In this document: one piece after another, positions 17,046 to 25,943 of the stretch
Layout of the letters: the number at the start of each line of letters is the position of its first letter
Position numbering within the stretch: the stretch's first letter is position 1
Assembly (NCBI GenBank): GCA_026390555.1
Contig: JAPLFS010000041.1
Span: forward strand, 1-32,086
DNA length: 32,086 bases
Origin: Pseudomonadota bacterium
GTDB taxonomy: Bacteria > Bdellovibrionota_C > UBA2361 > OMII01
Reading direction: 5' to 3'
Notes under the pieces: generated by a model
What the model was told of the DNA's origin: nothing
Seen by the model: the letters and a program-made list of their open reading frames with translations, nothing else
Database searches by the model: none
Program-made: the position numbers and the translations under genes

Positions 17046-17080
17046 AGCGGCTGCATCGGGAGTAGATGCAGCCGCTTTTT
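17046..17080 (+). terminator. Strong rho-independent terminator after the MFS gene
   Basis: A perfect stem, GCGGCTGCATC (17047-17057) with GATGCAGCCGC (17065-17075), with a 7-base loop, extended by one A-T pair and followed by TTTTT (17076-17080). It lies 5 bases past the MFS stop codon and faces the 3' end of the minus-strand sigma factor gene. On the minus strand the stem is not followed by a T-run, so it acts mainly on plus-strand transcripts. Confidence 0.92.
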
Positions 17081-17088
17081 GTGCTAAC

Positions 17089-17736
17089 TTATGCAGCAGC
17101 CTGATCGAAGAGATCGCTACCTGTATCCTCAATAACAGCCTTATTGCCTGTGAAATCTTCGTAGTATCTCTGCAACTTCTTGCGCAGCATAATGCGAGAG
17201 CGGTGGAGCCGCGACTTTACGGCTGGGATTGAGAGGCTTAAGATCTTCCCGGTCTCATGGTTTGATAGACCATCAACGTCGCGCAGGACAAATACCGCCC
17301 TATATTGGTCGGGAAGTTTGTCGATAGCGCGCTGTAGCACCTCTTGTAGCTCGCGAGTTACGGCTACGTTGTACGAGTGAGCCGCAGTAACAACATCACG
17401 CTCCATACAGTACAACTTAACAGCAGGGGCCAGGTCATCCATTGAGACCGTCTGGTTTTGCTTTCTCTTACGGAGCTTCATAAAGGCTGCATTTACAACG
17501 ATACGATAGAGCCAACTTGAGAAGGCCGATTGTCCGCGAAAGCTCTCAATCTTGCGATATACTGTGGTGAATACATCCTGAAGTACCTCTTCAGCATCCT
17601 CCTGATTACGCGTAAAGCGCAGAGCAAGGTTCATAGCCTTCGTCTCATATCGAGATATGATCTCTTCAAAAGCTTCTATATTCCCAGCCTTAAATTCACC
17701 AACCAAAGCTACATCTGAAATCTTCGTATCGTTCAT
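17089..17736 (-). CDS. ECF-type RNA polymerase sigma factor
   Basis: A 215-residue extracytoplasmic-function sigma factor with region 2 (about 22-92, including DAEEVLQDVF at 47-56 and the SFRGQSAFSSWLYRIVVNAA stretch at 65-84) and region 4 (about 132-190, with the helix-turn-helix ending VKSRLHRSR at 173-181). Regions 1.1 and 3 are missing, as expected. Residues 191-215 form an acidic tail. GGGAGAAGG precedes the start codon on the minus strand. No anti-sigma factor gene with a zinc-finger or membrane segment lies next to it, which is unusual; its regulator must be elsewhere, or control is transcriptional. A secreted protein gene is divergent from it across 350 bases and could be a target, which is only inference. 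Confidence 0.93.
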   Translation of the reverse strand: MNDTKISDVALVGEFKAGNIEAFEEIISRYETKAMNLALRFTRNQEDAEEVLQDVFTTVYRKIESFRGQSAFSSWLYRIVVNAAFMKLRKRKQNQTVSMDDLAPAVKLYCMERDVVTAAHSYNVAVTRELQEVLQRAIDKLPDQYRAVFVLRDVDGLSNHETGKILSLSIPAVKSRLHRSRIMLRKKLQRYYEDFTGNKAVIEDTGSDLFDQAAA

Positions 17737-18086
17737 GACCTTCTCCCTAACTTTTCTCTAAAGTGTGATTAGGTTTATCCCAATCAACGAAGAGCGTTTT
17801 CTCATAGCGGGGGAGGGGAGTTGTCACAAGCAAACGAAAAACGTGTAAAAAGATCGTCCCAGTTTGTGTTTAAAACTGATACAACTCGGTAAGTAGCTAA
17901 AATTAATGAACATTTGCTTGGCAGAATAGCTTATATAAATAATCTAAGGTCTCACTTTTTTGAAAAAAGTTAGATTCATAGGGGTGGATTCGCCTTAAAA
18001 AGAATTTCAATAGCGGAATAAACTCACGCAGTGTTAAATAGTAGGAGTACTTTAATACCAACGACTTTATTATTTTTAGAGTTTCT
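17737..18086. other. 350-base AT-rich divergent intergenic region
   Basis: It lies between the minus-strand sigma factor gene and the plus-strand secreted-protein gene and should hold promoters for both. On the plus strand, TTGGCA (17918-17923) and TAATCT (17940-17945) are 16 bases apart and could be a sigma-70-type promoter. A near-perfect palindrome, ACTTTTTT-G-AAAAAAGT (17954-17970), follows, inside a wider AATCTAA...TTAGATT inverted repeat (17941-17976). It may be an operator or a hairpin in the leader. No coding potential is seen. Confidence 0.5.
17918..17945 (+). promoter_or_regulatory. Candidate sigma-70 promoter for the secreted-protein gene
   Basis: TTGGCA and TAATCT are separated by 16 bases, about 140 bases upstream of the start codon at 18087. 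The match to the consensus is moderate (TTGaCA/TAtaaT), and the region is AT-rich, so chance matches are likely. Confidence 0.35.
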
Positions 18087-19646
18087 ATGAAAGTTGCAGT
18101 GCATTTTTCCGTAGTTATATTCGCGGCCCTTTTTGCCAGCAGCGTAGATACCAGCTTTGCTCAAATTACCGCTGGCCCAGGTCAGTTTGGAGACTGCACA
18201 GCTACACAGTACGCAAACTGCGATACCTCGCCCGATCAAGCTCAGCTTGAGCTCCCAGGTGTTGGAGGGGCACAGGATGGTAACTGGGACGATCTCGCAG
18301 GAGGGACAACTAATCGCCCCTACGTGCAGCGCCTTGCAGTAATAAACGGCGGTGTTGAGACCATCCTCCTTGAGAATGGAACAACGGCTAGCACACACTC
18401 GAATACGCCAGGTTCAGTTGGTATAATCATCTCTCCCACAAATCTGTGCGATTCAACGGAGAATCTAGGTAATAACTTGTGTTATAGCACCCCAAACAGG
18501 ATCCAGGTGACCCTTGTATACAGAAAGAGTGCAGACTAGGTAGGGACGAACCTGAGCACCCCCAACGATGTTAATTATACCGGGACTACAGGTACGCAGA
18601 TTCCACTTTTGAGTTTTGATGGCAGCCAGCCCGTTACTATTGATGCAAACACCACGATTGATCTTACGCTCGCTCTTAACACCCTGGGTACCTCTCTACG
18701 CTGGACCTGGCTTAACGGTATTCCGAGCTTTTGGGGGCTAGCTGCGCTTGGCGAAGCGACAGCTACATTACGCCTTAAGTTTAATCCAGCTATGCAGCCG
18801 GTGCTGCACTATCCCACCCTCCCGAATAGCGCTTCAGCTTGCACCGCTATTCCGGTCCTGGCCTGTGAACTCACCCGCTCTAATTCAGACTGGCTAGGAG
18901 CAACGATGGTCCTAAGCCTCGATGATACGCTTGGGCAAGGGATGACCGGGGCTCTTTTTGGAACTGAGGGCGCGATCATCGGATCAGTTGAAGCCTCTTC
19001 TGATGCAGCAACCGGCGTGCCCCGTCTTACCTACGGCGTTGCTTCCAGTCACGAGGACTATACCGGTACGATACGCTCTGCCACCCTGCGAGCTTTTATT
19101 CCTGCCGCTGCTGTAGTCCAGGTTCTAGGTATCCCATCATTTAACGATAATACTGCGGGATCTATCTCTCCTAGCGATATAATCTCGGTTCAACGTGTGG
19201 ATGCAGCATCTTCAAGCACCTCATCCTTTGAGGTCTGGGATGAAGCAACCAACGGTGAGGATGGCCTTTTGGTAACGGTTTCAGGAATTACCTTCTCAGC
19301 GCCGCAATATCGGGTAAATAGTAAGAAGGGAGTACCTAAGGTGCCCTCCGTCCAACTAACTAAGGGCAAGTACACATTTACGCTGCAAGGTTCTACAACT
19401 GGCGCATTAAAAACCTGCAAAACAAAGCCGTGTAAGGTTACGGTATATAGAGCGTCTTCGAACGTTTACCAGTCTACGATTAATAAAGTAGCGCTAGCTC
19501 CTGCTAAGATAGCAGGTAGCAAACTCAGCGCCAGCTTTGCGCTCAAAAAATCAGCGCAGGTAAAGAGCGGGACAGATCTTTTAGTAGTGGTAACAAATTC
19601 AAGTAAGAAGGTGCTCTCCTCAACACCGATTGAGTTAAGGAACTAG
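18087..19646 (+). pseudogene. Secreted beta-rich protein gene interrupted by one in-frame TAG
   Basis: One reading frame runs from the ATG at 18087 to the stop at 19646 (519 codons), broken only by TAG at 18537-18539 (codon 151). Sequence on both sides reads as one protein. The first part begins with a signal peptide (about 1-25, cleavage likely after TSFA) and ends ...LVYRKSAD. After the TAG comes VGTNLSTPNDVNYTGTTG and then a Ser/Thr/Ala-rich, beta-type sequence that ends in a Lys-rich segment (from about 415) with two cysteines (KTCKTKPCK). The second half has no credible start of its own: the first possible one is a TTG at 18609 without a ribosome binding site. I do not recognise a family. 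Options are a recent nonsense mutation, a sequencing error, or readthrough. TAG is a common normal stop in this window, so general recoding is unlikely. Confidence 0.75.
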
Positions 19647-19692
19647 TTACTACCTCTAATTTAATATAGACAGGCTTTATAGGGGGATTGAA

Positions 19693-21321
19693 TTGATACG
19701 CAGGCTACTGCGCTCCACTTCAGGGAGCTATCCGATACTGCTCTTTTTCTTGGGAATCGGACTATTCGTATTCTCTCGTTTCTATCATCTCGCTGATTTT
19801 CCGATCTACTTCTTCTGTGATGAAGCGTTTGTTGGAGCAAAGACGAGGTACCTTCTTGATAACGGATTTCGGGACGGCCAGGGACGATTACTCCCAATGT
19901 ACTATGAAAAGGCACCAGGCCGTTGGGTGCCACAGATCTCTTTATATCTCTCTTTACCGGTTGTATGGCTGTGGCCAGTCACAGTTGCTGCACTACGTTC
20001 TGTAACGGTCGTATTTTGTCTCTTCGGTGCGATCGCAACCTGCTTGTCAATAAAATGGGTAGAACCTCACAACAGATGGTGGTGGCTGCCTATGTATTTT
20101 TTTTGCGTAACACCGGTCTGGTTTCTTCATTCCCGGCTCGCCTTTGAAACTACCCTCGCTGTGGCCTTCAGTTCGGTTTTCATCGGTTCGTACCTCCTCT
20201 ATCGGTGGCGCAATCCGCGGTATGCGTGGATATCGCTTGTAGCGGCCATCAGTGCGTTCTATTCGCACCTGAGCGGCTCAACACTCATTGTGTTTAGCCT
20301 CCCACTACTGGCGCTCATTGATTTTCGCTACCATTTAAAAAACTGGCGTTCACTGGTACCTATCCTACTATGCGGCTTACTTTCACTGTTCCCGTGCATC
20401 TATTGGCTCGTGACCATGCCCAATGCGCTCGGACAACAGTTAAGCGTAATGCATTCCCCGTTGGTAAGTGGAACTCCTTGGACGGCAGCGCTTCTAGTCT
20501 CATTCCATAAGTGGCTAGCCGGCCTTGATCCTTTTTACTGGTTCAGTGAAGGCCCCCAAAATCAGCTCCGCCATATCTGGAAAGGTCGTAGCATGATACC
20601 CTATTGGTCTGCACCATTAGTGGCTCTAGGAATCATCTCTTGCTTACTATCGCCACGAAAGCCTGGCTCTGTACTCTTTGTAACGTGCCTGTTGGTTAGT
20701 GTGACCCCTCTTCTTTGGGTAGACAGCCATATTATGCGAGGCTTTTACATACTCGCCCCACTAGCTTATCTCGTCGCAAGGGGTGCTAGTACTATGCACA
20801 GCTGGCGTAGAGCGAAGTTTTTGGCGGGCGCCCTACCCATGACTGTAGTTGCGCTTTCTCTTGGCTACCAGACCCTTGCTATGACTCGGGAAGCAATCAT
20901 AGATGCTCCAACCTGGTATAATAACTATGGCTTATATGGGCTCCAGTGGGGGTCCCAACAACTGTTCGGGCAAGCCATTCCGGCATACTTGAAGACCCAC
21001 CCGAATGTTACCATCCAGCCCTCCACAGACTGGGCTAATGGCGTTAGCACATTTCCGGTTTATTTTCTTACTCAAGAATATCAACAGAAATTGCGTTTCC
21101 TACCGTTCGAGAAAATAAAGCCGAAGCCAGGATTTATAATTCCAGACAACCACGTGTTTATTCTCAGCAATTCAGAACGCAAAAAAGTTGAAAGCTCTGG
21201 CAAATACAAGGCCATCGAACCGCAACTCGAAATCCTGTGGCCTAACGGTGAGGTAGGCTTTACTTTTTCGGCTCTAGAATTTGTTGACACCTCCGATGAG
21301 TTTAGTCGGCAGTTGCAATAA
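19693..21321 (+). CDS. GT39-like membrane glycosyltransferase (GT-C fold), TTG start
   Basis: A 542-residue integral membrane protein with about 11-12 hydrophobic segments in the first 400 residues, followed by a soluble C-terminal part (about 400-542). The first periplasmic loop contains Asp43-Glu44 in FFCDEAF, followed by the GxxxxxGxxLP-like stretch. This is the arrangement of the dolichyl-phosphate-mannose mannosyltransferase/ArnT group (GT39/GT83), in which the Asp is catalytic and the donor is a polyprenyl-linked sugar. The acceptor is unknown. The start is a TTG at 19693, supported by AGGGGG at 19681-19686, six bases upstream; no ATG or GTG near it fits. It follows the broken exoprotein gene by 46 bases. 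Confidence 0.8.
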   Translation: MIRRLLRSTSGSYPILLFFLGIGLFVFSRFYHLADFPIYFFCDEAFVGAKTRYLLDNGFRDGQGRLLPMYYEKAPGRWVPQISLYLSLPVVWLWPVTVAALRSVTVVFCLFGAIATCLSIKWVEPHNRWWWLPMYFFCVTPVWFLHSRLAFETTLAVAFSSVFIGSYLLYRWRNPRYAWISLVAAISAFYSHLSGSTLIVFSLPLLALIDFRYHLKNWRSLVPILLCGLLSLFPCIYWLVTMPNALGQQLSVMHSPLVSGTPWTAALLVSFHKWLAGLDPFYWFSEGPQNQLRHIWKGRSMIPYWSAPLVALGIISCLLSPRKPGSVLFVTCLLVSVTPLLWVDSHIMRGFYILAPLAYLVARGASTMHSWRRAKFLAGALPMTVVALSLGYQTLAMTREAIIDAPTWYNNYGLYGLQWGSQQLFGQAIPAYLKTHPNVTIQPSTDWANGVSTFPVYFLTQEYQQKLRFLPFEKIKPKPGFIIPDNHVFILSNSERKKVESSGKYKAIEPQLEILWPNGEVGFTFSALEFVDTSDEFSRQLQ

Positions 21322-21341
21322 TACAAACAGTTAAATCTAAG

Positions 21342-21527
21342 TGTAAGGCATAGATGAGGATTATCGCCTTCTCTTAGGATGAGAACTCAATCAAAGAGAT
21401 CCTGACGGCAGAGGCTCTCCCAGACCTGAGAGCACCGTCAGGTATCCAAAAGTTTATTGATGCCTCTACCACGCAGTCTATCGAGGAGCTTTCCTCTTGT
21501 GACTCCTCCTCTGCGCTAGTTGCCTAG
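21342..21527 (+). pseudogene. Decayed C-terminal tail of an IS91-type transposase
   Basis: In the frame of the ATG at 21354 the sequence reads CKA*MRIIAFS*DENSIKEIL and continues for about 50 codons to a TAG at 21525. The pattern C..x-MRIIAF-x-x-D-x-x-x-I-x-x-IL matches from memory the end of IS91-family (Y2/HUH) transposases, where a zinc-ligand Cys-Gly-Gly segment precedes RIIAFIEDPxxIxxIL. Two in-frame TAG codons (21351 and 21375) break it, and the rest of the gene is missing. Nothing else in this 247-base gap between the glycosyltransferase and panD looks functional. The call rests on a short motif and could be wrong. Confidence 0.42.
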
Positions 21528-21568
21528 AAAGTACCCCGTACCAATGCCCTTCCGGTGATCAGTTGGCG

Positions 21569-21961
21569 CTATTTTACTATAGCTAGTGGATATTCCGCTC
21601 GGATTGATTTAACAGAATTATCTGGATTTAAAAATACTGCGGTAGGCTCATGTTTTACAGCCTCTGTCGCAGAAAGAAAGATAAAGCCCGCTATAATGAG
21701 GGTATCTCCTACCTCAACCAGGTGTGCCGCGGCCCCATTAACTAAGATCTCTTGAGTTTTGTGTTCCCCCGCAAGGATATAGGTTTCAAAACGGGAGCCG
21801 CGCGTAACGTTCCAGACGGCCACCGCCTCATGCGGTAGCAACCCCGAGATCTCCAGCAGATCGCTCGGTATGGTGATGCTGCCCTCATAATTAACGTTTG
21901 CATCGGTGACGATAGCTCCGTGGAGCTTGGCGTTGAGCATTTTTCTAAAAGGGCCATTCAT
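21569..21961 (-). CDS. panD: Aspartate 1-decarboxylase (pyruvoyl-dependent)
   Basis: PanD converts L-aspartate to beta-alanine for pantothenate and coenzyme A synthesis. The 130-residue protein carries the N-terminal family block MLNAKLHGAIVTDANVNYEG (8-27), the self-cleavage site Gly27-Ser28 in YEGSITI, and the GAAAHLVEVGDTLIIAGF block near residues 75-92. Cleavage turns Ser28 into the pyruvoyl cofactor. It has about seven residues more at the N-terminus than most PanD; the internal Met8 is the alternative start. It is a lone minus-strand gene divergent from a response regulator gene, without other pantothenate genes beside it. Confidence 0.96.
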   Translation of the reverse strand: MNGPFRKMLNAKLHGAIVTDANVNYEGSITIPSDLLEISGLLPHEAVAVWNVTRGSRFETYILAGEHKTQEILVNGAAAHLVEVGDTLIIAGFIFLSATEAVKHEPTAVFLNPDNSVKSIRAEYPLAIVK

Positions 21962-22032
21962 AATGGGATAGGTTACCTCGATAAAAAAAGGTGGGTCAAG
22001 GTTAGCGCCCCTAAAATGGGTAAAAAGTGGGA

Positions 22033-22038
22033 TATAAT
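22033..22038 (+). promoter_or_regulatory. Consensus -10 box upstream of the response regulator gene
   Basis: TATAAT lies at 22033-22038, about 75 bases before the ATG at 22114, in the divergent gap with panD. The expected -35 position (about 22010-22015) has no good match, so a weak promoter or an activator-dependent one would be needed. Confidence 0.35.
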
Positions 22039-22113
22039 CGGCTTAAGCTCTAAGACAAAAGATCCGACTGTACCTAAGGGGCTAATAATAGCGCCTTTGA
22101 GGAGGATTGCAGG

Positions 22114-22512
22114 ATGCTTGAACTACAATTAGATTCGCCGTGCGTTATGGTTATCGACGACGTCCCAGAGACCCGCATGCTGCTCAGGGATATGTTAGAA
22201 GAGATGGGGTTTCTGTCAGTTATAGAGGCCAGCAACGGTAGGGATGCGCTCGAAAAGCTCAAGAGCACCCCGACACACCTTATTCTGTGCGACCATATGA
22301 TGGATGAGATGTCCGGCCTAGATCTCCTCAGCCAACTACGTAATCACCCATACCTGGTTGATATCCCCTTTATGGTTGTAAGTGCGGTGGGCGATGTGCC
22401 GGTGATAGAGACAGCGCTCGATCTCGGCGCGGACGACTACCTGATGAAGCCGGTTAGCTTCCAACTTCTACGTCGAAAGGTTTCAGATGTTTTTCGACGG
22501 CGCTGCGCCTAG
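22114..22512 (+). CDS. Single-domain response regulator (CheY-like receiver)
   Basis: A 132-residue stand-alone receiver domain with all key residues: the acidic pair Asp15-Asp16 (VIDD), the phosphate acceptor Asp60 (LILCDHMMDEMSG), Ser90 (VVSA) in the Thr/Ser position and Lys112 (MKPVS). There is no output domain, so it acts through protein contacts or as a phosphate shuttle in a phosphorelay. GAGGAGG at 22099-22105 lies 8 bases before the start. Its 3' end converges on a hybrid histidine kinase gene with an HPt domain, with 36 bases between stop codons, so that kinase is its most likely partner. Confidence 0.93.
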   Translation: MLELQLDSPCVMVIDDVPETRMLLRDMLEEMGFLSVIEASNGRDALEKLKSTPTHLILCDHMMDEMSGLDLLSQLRNHPYLVDIPFMVVSAVGDVPVIETALDLGADDYLMKPVSFQLLRRKVSDVFRRRCA

Positions 22513-22548
22513 GATAGAGCGATAATGCGATTACGTATTTATTGGCAT

Positions 22549-25500
22549 TTATAGCGGTGAAACCGCTCCTACCAAACCATCTTCTTTTAATGGTATCTCA
22601 GCAACTACCAGCTCTATTAGAGAGGCAACGCAGGAGAGTGAGTTTATAAGCTGAGTAAGCTGCTCGTTTTGAATATCTAAACCGGTGGAATTGGCACACA
22701 TCTCCTCTAGCTGTGTTGTAAGAGCTGCTGCGCTATCCGCGCCAACATCGAGTAAGAGCCCCTTAATTGTATGTAACGCCCTTTTCAGTTTATGCGCTTC
22801 GTACTTAGTGGCATGCTGGATAATAAGATCTCTCTGTGCGCCGTAGGCCGATAGAAATGCCATAAGTATCATGCGTGTTCGACGTAGAGATCGGCCCGAT
22901 CGCTCAAATACCCCCTTTATATCGATAAGTGAGCTCGATTCTAGATAGTTAGTTTGTTCGCCGTACTCAGCGGATAGTCGATTTACTATCTTAAGCAGCG
23001 CCTTTTCGACTGAGGTTTCTCTTTTTTCATTGTTTGCTACGGGGGTTGTGGCAAAACTTGCACCGCTACAGGCGCGTACGATACGGCGCAACTCTTGCGG
23101 ATCAATAGGCTTTGTAATGATCTGATCGATACCCGACCGCCGCATATTAAGTAGTTCCTCTGGCAGGGCGTGCGCCGTTACAGCAACCATAGGGAGGCGT
23201 GACATGTTTTTTGCGCCCCCCTCCAGAAGACGCAGCTTTTGAGCGACCGTATTGCCATCCATAATGGGCATCTGAATATCGGTTAGGACGAGATCAATTT
23301 CGCGAGTTTTTGGATCCCCAGAGACTATCGGGCTAATACGATTAAGAAGATCTAGGCCGTTTGTTACAACCTCGACTGAGTGACCAGACTCTTCGAGTAA
23401 CGATTTTAAAATAATACAGTTCGTTGGCGAATCATCAGCTATAATAATGCGTAGAGGGGTATCTTGCGTGTACGGAGTAGTGTCATCAACATGCCCGAGA
23501 TCGTGTGAAGCAAGGCCGTGTACTAATACCAACACCTCATCTGGGCTAGCCGGGGTCAGTAGGTGCGAGGATGTGCCGTAGATGGAGGGCGCATCACAAC
23601 GGGCTAGATCCGCTGGGTTAACTAGCACTAAGACGGGACACTGAGTTGCTAGCGCAGCTTGAGTCAGCTCCGTTAGTGACTCTACAGAGAGTTGGCCCGT
23701 ATCCCATAGAATCAGGTGATCAAATTGATCTATTCTCTTGTATAGATCGGAGATCTCTTGGGGTTTAGCGGAATCAAAAAGTTCAACACTATCTCCTCTT
23801 CGTTGTAAGCCGGTGAGTATAAATGGTAGCGCTGATGAATCCCTTGCAATAAGGGCCAATGTTTTTGGTATTAGAGTAGCGTCGCGGATTGAGCTTTTCT
23901 CTGTAGCTACCGTAAGAAACGGGATCCTAATTATAAAGGTTGTGCCATAGTGTGGAGTGCTTGTTACATCGATGTTGCCCCCCATTTGAGCCACAATCTG
24001 TTGTACGATTGTAAGCCCCAAGCCTGTCCCCTGATATAAGCGAGTGGTTGAGGACTCCGCTTGATGAAAAGGCTCGAAGATATACGGCAACTTATCCTCT
24101 GGTATCCCGATGCCGGTATCGTTGACAGTAATGGTAAGGAGTGAGGTATTGTCCTTAGGACTATCATTAGAGTGCACACACAGCGCAACGTGCCCCTCGT
24201 GTGTAAATTTACAGGCATTGCCCAGTAGATTAGTCAGGATTTGACGTAGCCTTAGTGGATCTCCAAGCAGGTGCTGCGGTACATCTGGAGATACATCAAC
24301 TACCAGATCTACCGGTCCTGAGGTGATGGCTGTGCGTGGAGCGACGTTTCTTAGCGCCTCTTTTACAACCTCTCTGAGGTTAAATTCTATCGTTTCTAGG
24401 GAAAGATTACCGGACTCAACCTTTGAAAAGTCTAGGACCTCGTTAATCGTAGCGAGGAGTCCGTAGGCAGCCTCATCTGCCATCGTGATATAGCTGCGTT
24501 TGTTCTCTGATTGTTCGTGTTGTTTAAGGATACGAAGCATGCCGGTAATGCTGTGGATCGGAGTTCGTAATTCGTGTGAAATCATGGCGATAAAGCGAGA
24601 TTTTGCTTCGTTAGCCTCGAGCGCCTCATTCTTAGCGTAGTGAATACGTTGATATGAAATGCGCAGTGAATCGATCAGGGCATTAAAGACCTTAGAGAGT
24701 TCGCCGATCTCAGCACCTCTGTCGATAGGTACCTTAAGGGTTAGATCATTTGTCTTAGATATAGTCGTAATTCTTCGAGCAAAGCGTGCCAGAGGATTGA
24801 GTACAGTTCTATTAATAAAGAGGATCACGATTCCGTTGGCGAGGATCAGAAAGCTCGCTATAACCACTACCAGTAAATCTCTGGTCTCCTCACCTTGGTG
24901 CAGAATATCTCTGGGCTGAGAGAAATTAGCTACTATAATAGGACGATCGCTTAGATCTCGAAACACTCCGAGTCCGGTGATGGAGTCTCTATTTTCAAGT
25001 ATTGCCTGTGATGATGCGTTCTGTTCAGCACTAAACATAGGGTGGCCAGAGTTTTGCTGCTCAAAGGTCAGATTCAGTAGAGTTTGTTGCGCCAAGGTGG
25101 CTTGAAGTTTTGCAGAGAAAGATCTGGTAAAGATAAGAAACCCAACGGATTTTTCATGCTGCTTGCTATCGGTGATTGTGGAGATAGAGATAAAGAGAGG
25201 CTGCGAATCGACTACGAGCATTCCCGTCAGAGCAGAGTTGAGGGGGCTCTTAATAAAGGCAGCTATCTTTTCGTGTTGCAGGATAGCCTGCGCCGATTGA
25301 GCTTTAAGAGCGATAACAGAACCTGCTGTTTTAGAGAGTTCGCCAGCATGAAAAATATGACCTGTGTTATCTGTGTAGATGAAGTGTTGTAGCTCAAAGG
25401 GAAGAAGGGCTTCGTAGTTCAGGTTTGATTCTACGTATCCTGGATTATTTCCGAGCAGAAAGTTATAGCTCTCGTCCCAGTGCCCCCAATCGAGGCTACG

Positions 25501-25686
25501 AATGCGTAGCTCCTCCTTGACCGCTGTGATGGATTGAAAGACCCGTGCTAGGTTCTCGCCAGTGCGGGCGCGTTCAAGTTGGCGGAACTCATTAAGCAGG
25601 AACTGTGAGAAGAGAAGATACGTTGCCGCGATAACAGCGACGAAGATAAGGGTGATGGTGCTGGCGATCTTTAATCTAAGTCCCAT
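22549..25686 (-). CDS. Hybrid sensor histidine kinase with CHASE4-like sensor, HAMP, two receivers (one degenerate) and HPt
   Basis: A 1045-residue inner-membrane kinase. The order is TM1 (about 9-30); a periplasmic sensor (about 31-268) of CHASE4 type with the RSLDWGHWDESY motif (63-74); TM2 (about 270-292); HAMP (about 293-345); HisKA with His371 (SHELRTP); and HATPase with N-box Asn490 and G-boxes DTGIG (523-527) and GTGLGL (553-558). A receiver-like region (about 606-724) follows that lacks the acidic pair and the Lys, so it is probably inactive. A full receiver comes next (about 745-872; Asp751-Asp752, Asp803, Lys859), then an HPt domain (about 935-1030) with His972 in HTIKG. This allows a His-Asp-His relay ending at a separate receiver, for which the convergent gene at 22114 is a candidate. 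The signal sensed is unknown. Confidence 0.95.
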   Translation of the reverse strand: MGLRLKIASTITLIFVAVIAATYLLFSQFLLNEFRQLERARTGENLARVFQSITAVKEELRIRSLDWGHWDESYNFLLGNNPGYVESNLNYEALLPFELQHFIYTDNTGHIFHAGELSKTAGSVIALKAQSAQAILQHEKIAAFIKSPLNSALTGMLVVDSQPLFISISTITDSKQHEKSVGFLIFTRSFSAKLQATLAQQTLLNLTFEQQNSGHPMFSAEQNASSQAILENRDSITGLGVFRDLSDRPIIVANFSQPRDILHQGEETRDLLVVVIASFLILANGIVILFINRTVLNPLARFARRITTISKTNDLTLKVPIDRGAEIGELSKVFNALIDSLRISYQRIHYAKNEALEANEAKSRFIAMISHELRTPIHSITGMLRILKQHEQSENKRSYITMADEAAYGLLATINEVLDFSKVESGNLSLETIEFNLREVVKEALRNVAPRTAITSGPVDLVVDVSPDVPQHLLGDPLRLRQILTNLLGNACKFTHEGHVALCVHSNDSPKDNTSLLTITVNDTGIGIPEDKLPYIFEPFHQAESSTTRLYQGTGLGLTIVQQIVAQMGGNIDVTSTPHYGTTFIIRIPFLTVATEKSSIRDATLIPKTLALIARDSSALPFILTGLQRRGDSVELFDSAKPQEISDLYKRIDQFDHLILWDTGQLSVESLTELTQAALATQCPVLVLVNPADLARCDAPSIYGTSSHLLTPASPDEVLVLVHGLASHDLGHVDDTTPYTQDTPLRIIIADDSPTNCIILKSLLEESGHSVEVVTNGLDLLNRISPIVSGDPKTREIDLVLTDIQMPIMDGNTVAQKLRLLEGGAKNMSRLPMVAVTAHALPEELLNMRRSGIDQIITKPIDPQELRRIVRACSGASFATTPVANNEKRETSVEKALLKIVNRLSAEYGEQTNYLESSSLIDIKGVFERSGRSLRRTRMILMAFLSAYGAQRDLIIQHATKYEAHKLKRALHTIKGLLLDVGADSAAALTTQLEEMCANSTGLDIQNEQLTQLINSLSCVASLIELVVAEIPLKEDGLVGAVSPL

Positions 25687-25715
25687 ATGGAGCCTAAGTA
25701 GATAGATCGTCGGAG

Positions 25716-25741
25716 CCCCTTTGATACTTAACGGGGTTTTT
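25716..25741 (+). terminator. Terminator-like hairpin in the kinase/SET-gene gap
   Basis: CCCC (25716-25719) and GGGG (25733-25736), with inner TT/AA pairs, form a short imperfect stem followed by TTTTT (25737-25741) on the plus strand. It lies upstream of both divergent genes, so it could stop antisense transcription across the kinase gene or act in a leader. The stem is short and the call is weak. Confidence 0.3.
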
Positions 25742-25943
25742 GGTAACGGCGTTTTAATTTGCGCGTCTTGTGTATACAGAGAGGGGTAAGTTCACTGTAG
25801 GTGGACGTACTAACTAAACGATGTTTGCATATCTTTGAATATAGGAGCCATAAGCAAGAAAATACCATTCAATCTGGATGCTATTAGGGCGCCATGGTTT
25901 ATGGTACGGACTGGCTCTGTAACTCCGGGGGGGTACTTATAGA

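Noticed and set aside
18087-21527. General reassignment of TAG as a sense codon
   Set aside because: Several well-recognised genes (prkA-like, spoVR, acyl-CoA dehydrogenase, greB, MFS) end with TAG at the expected length, so TAG works as a stop here.
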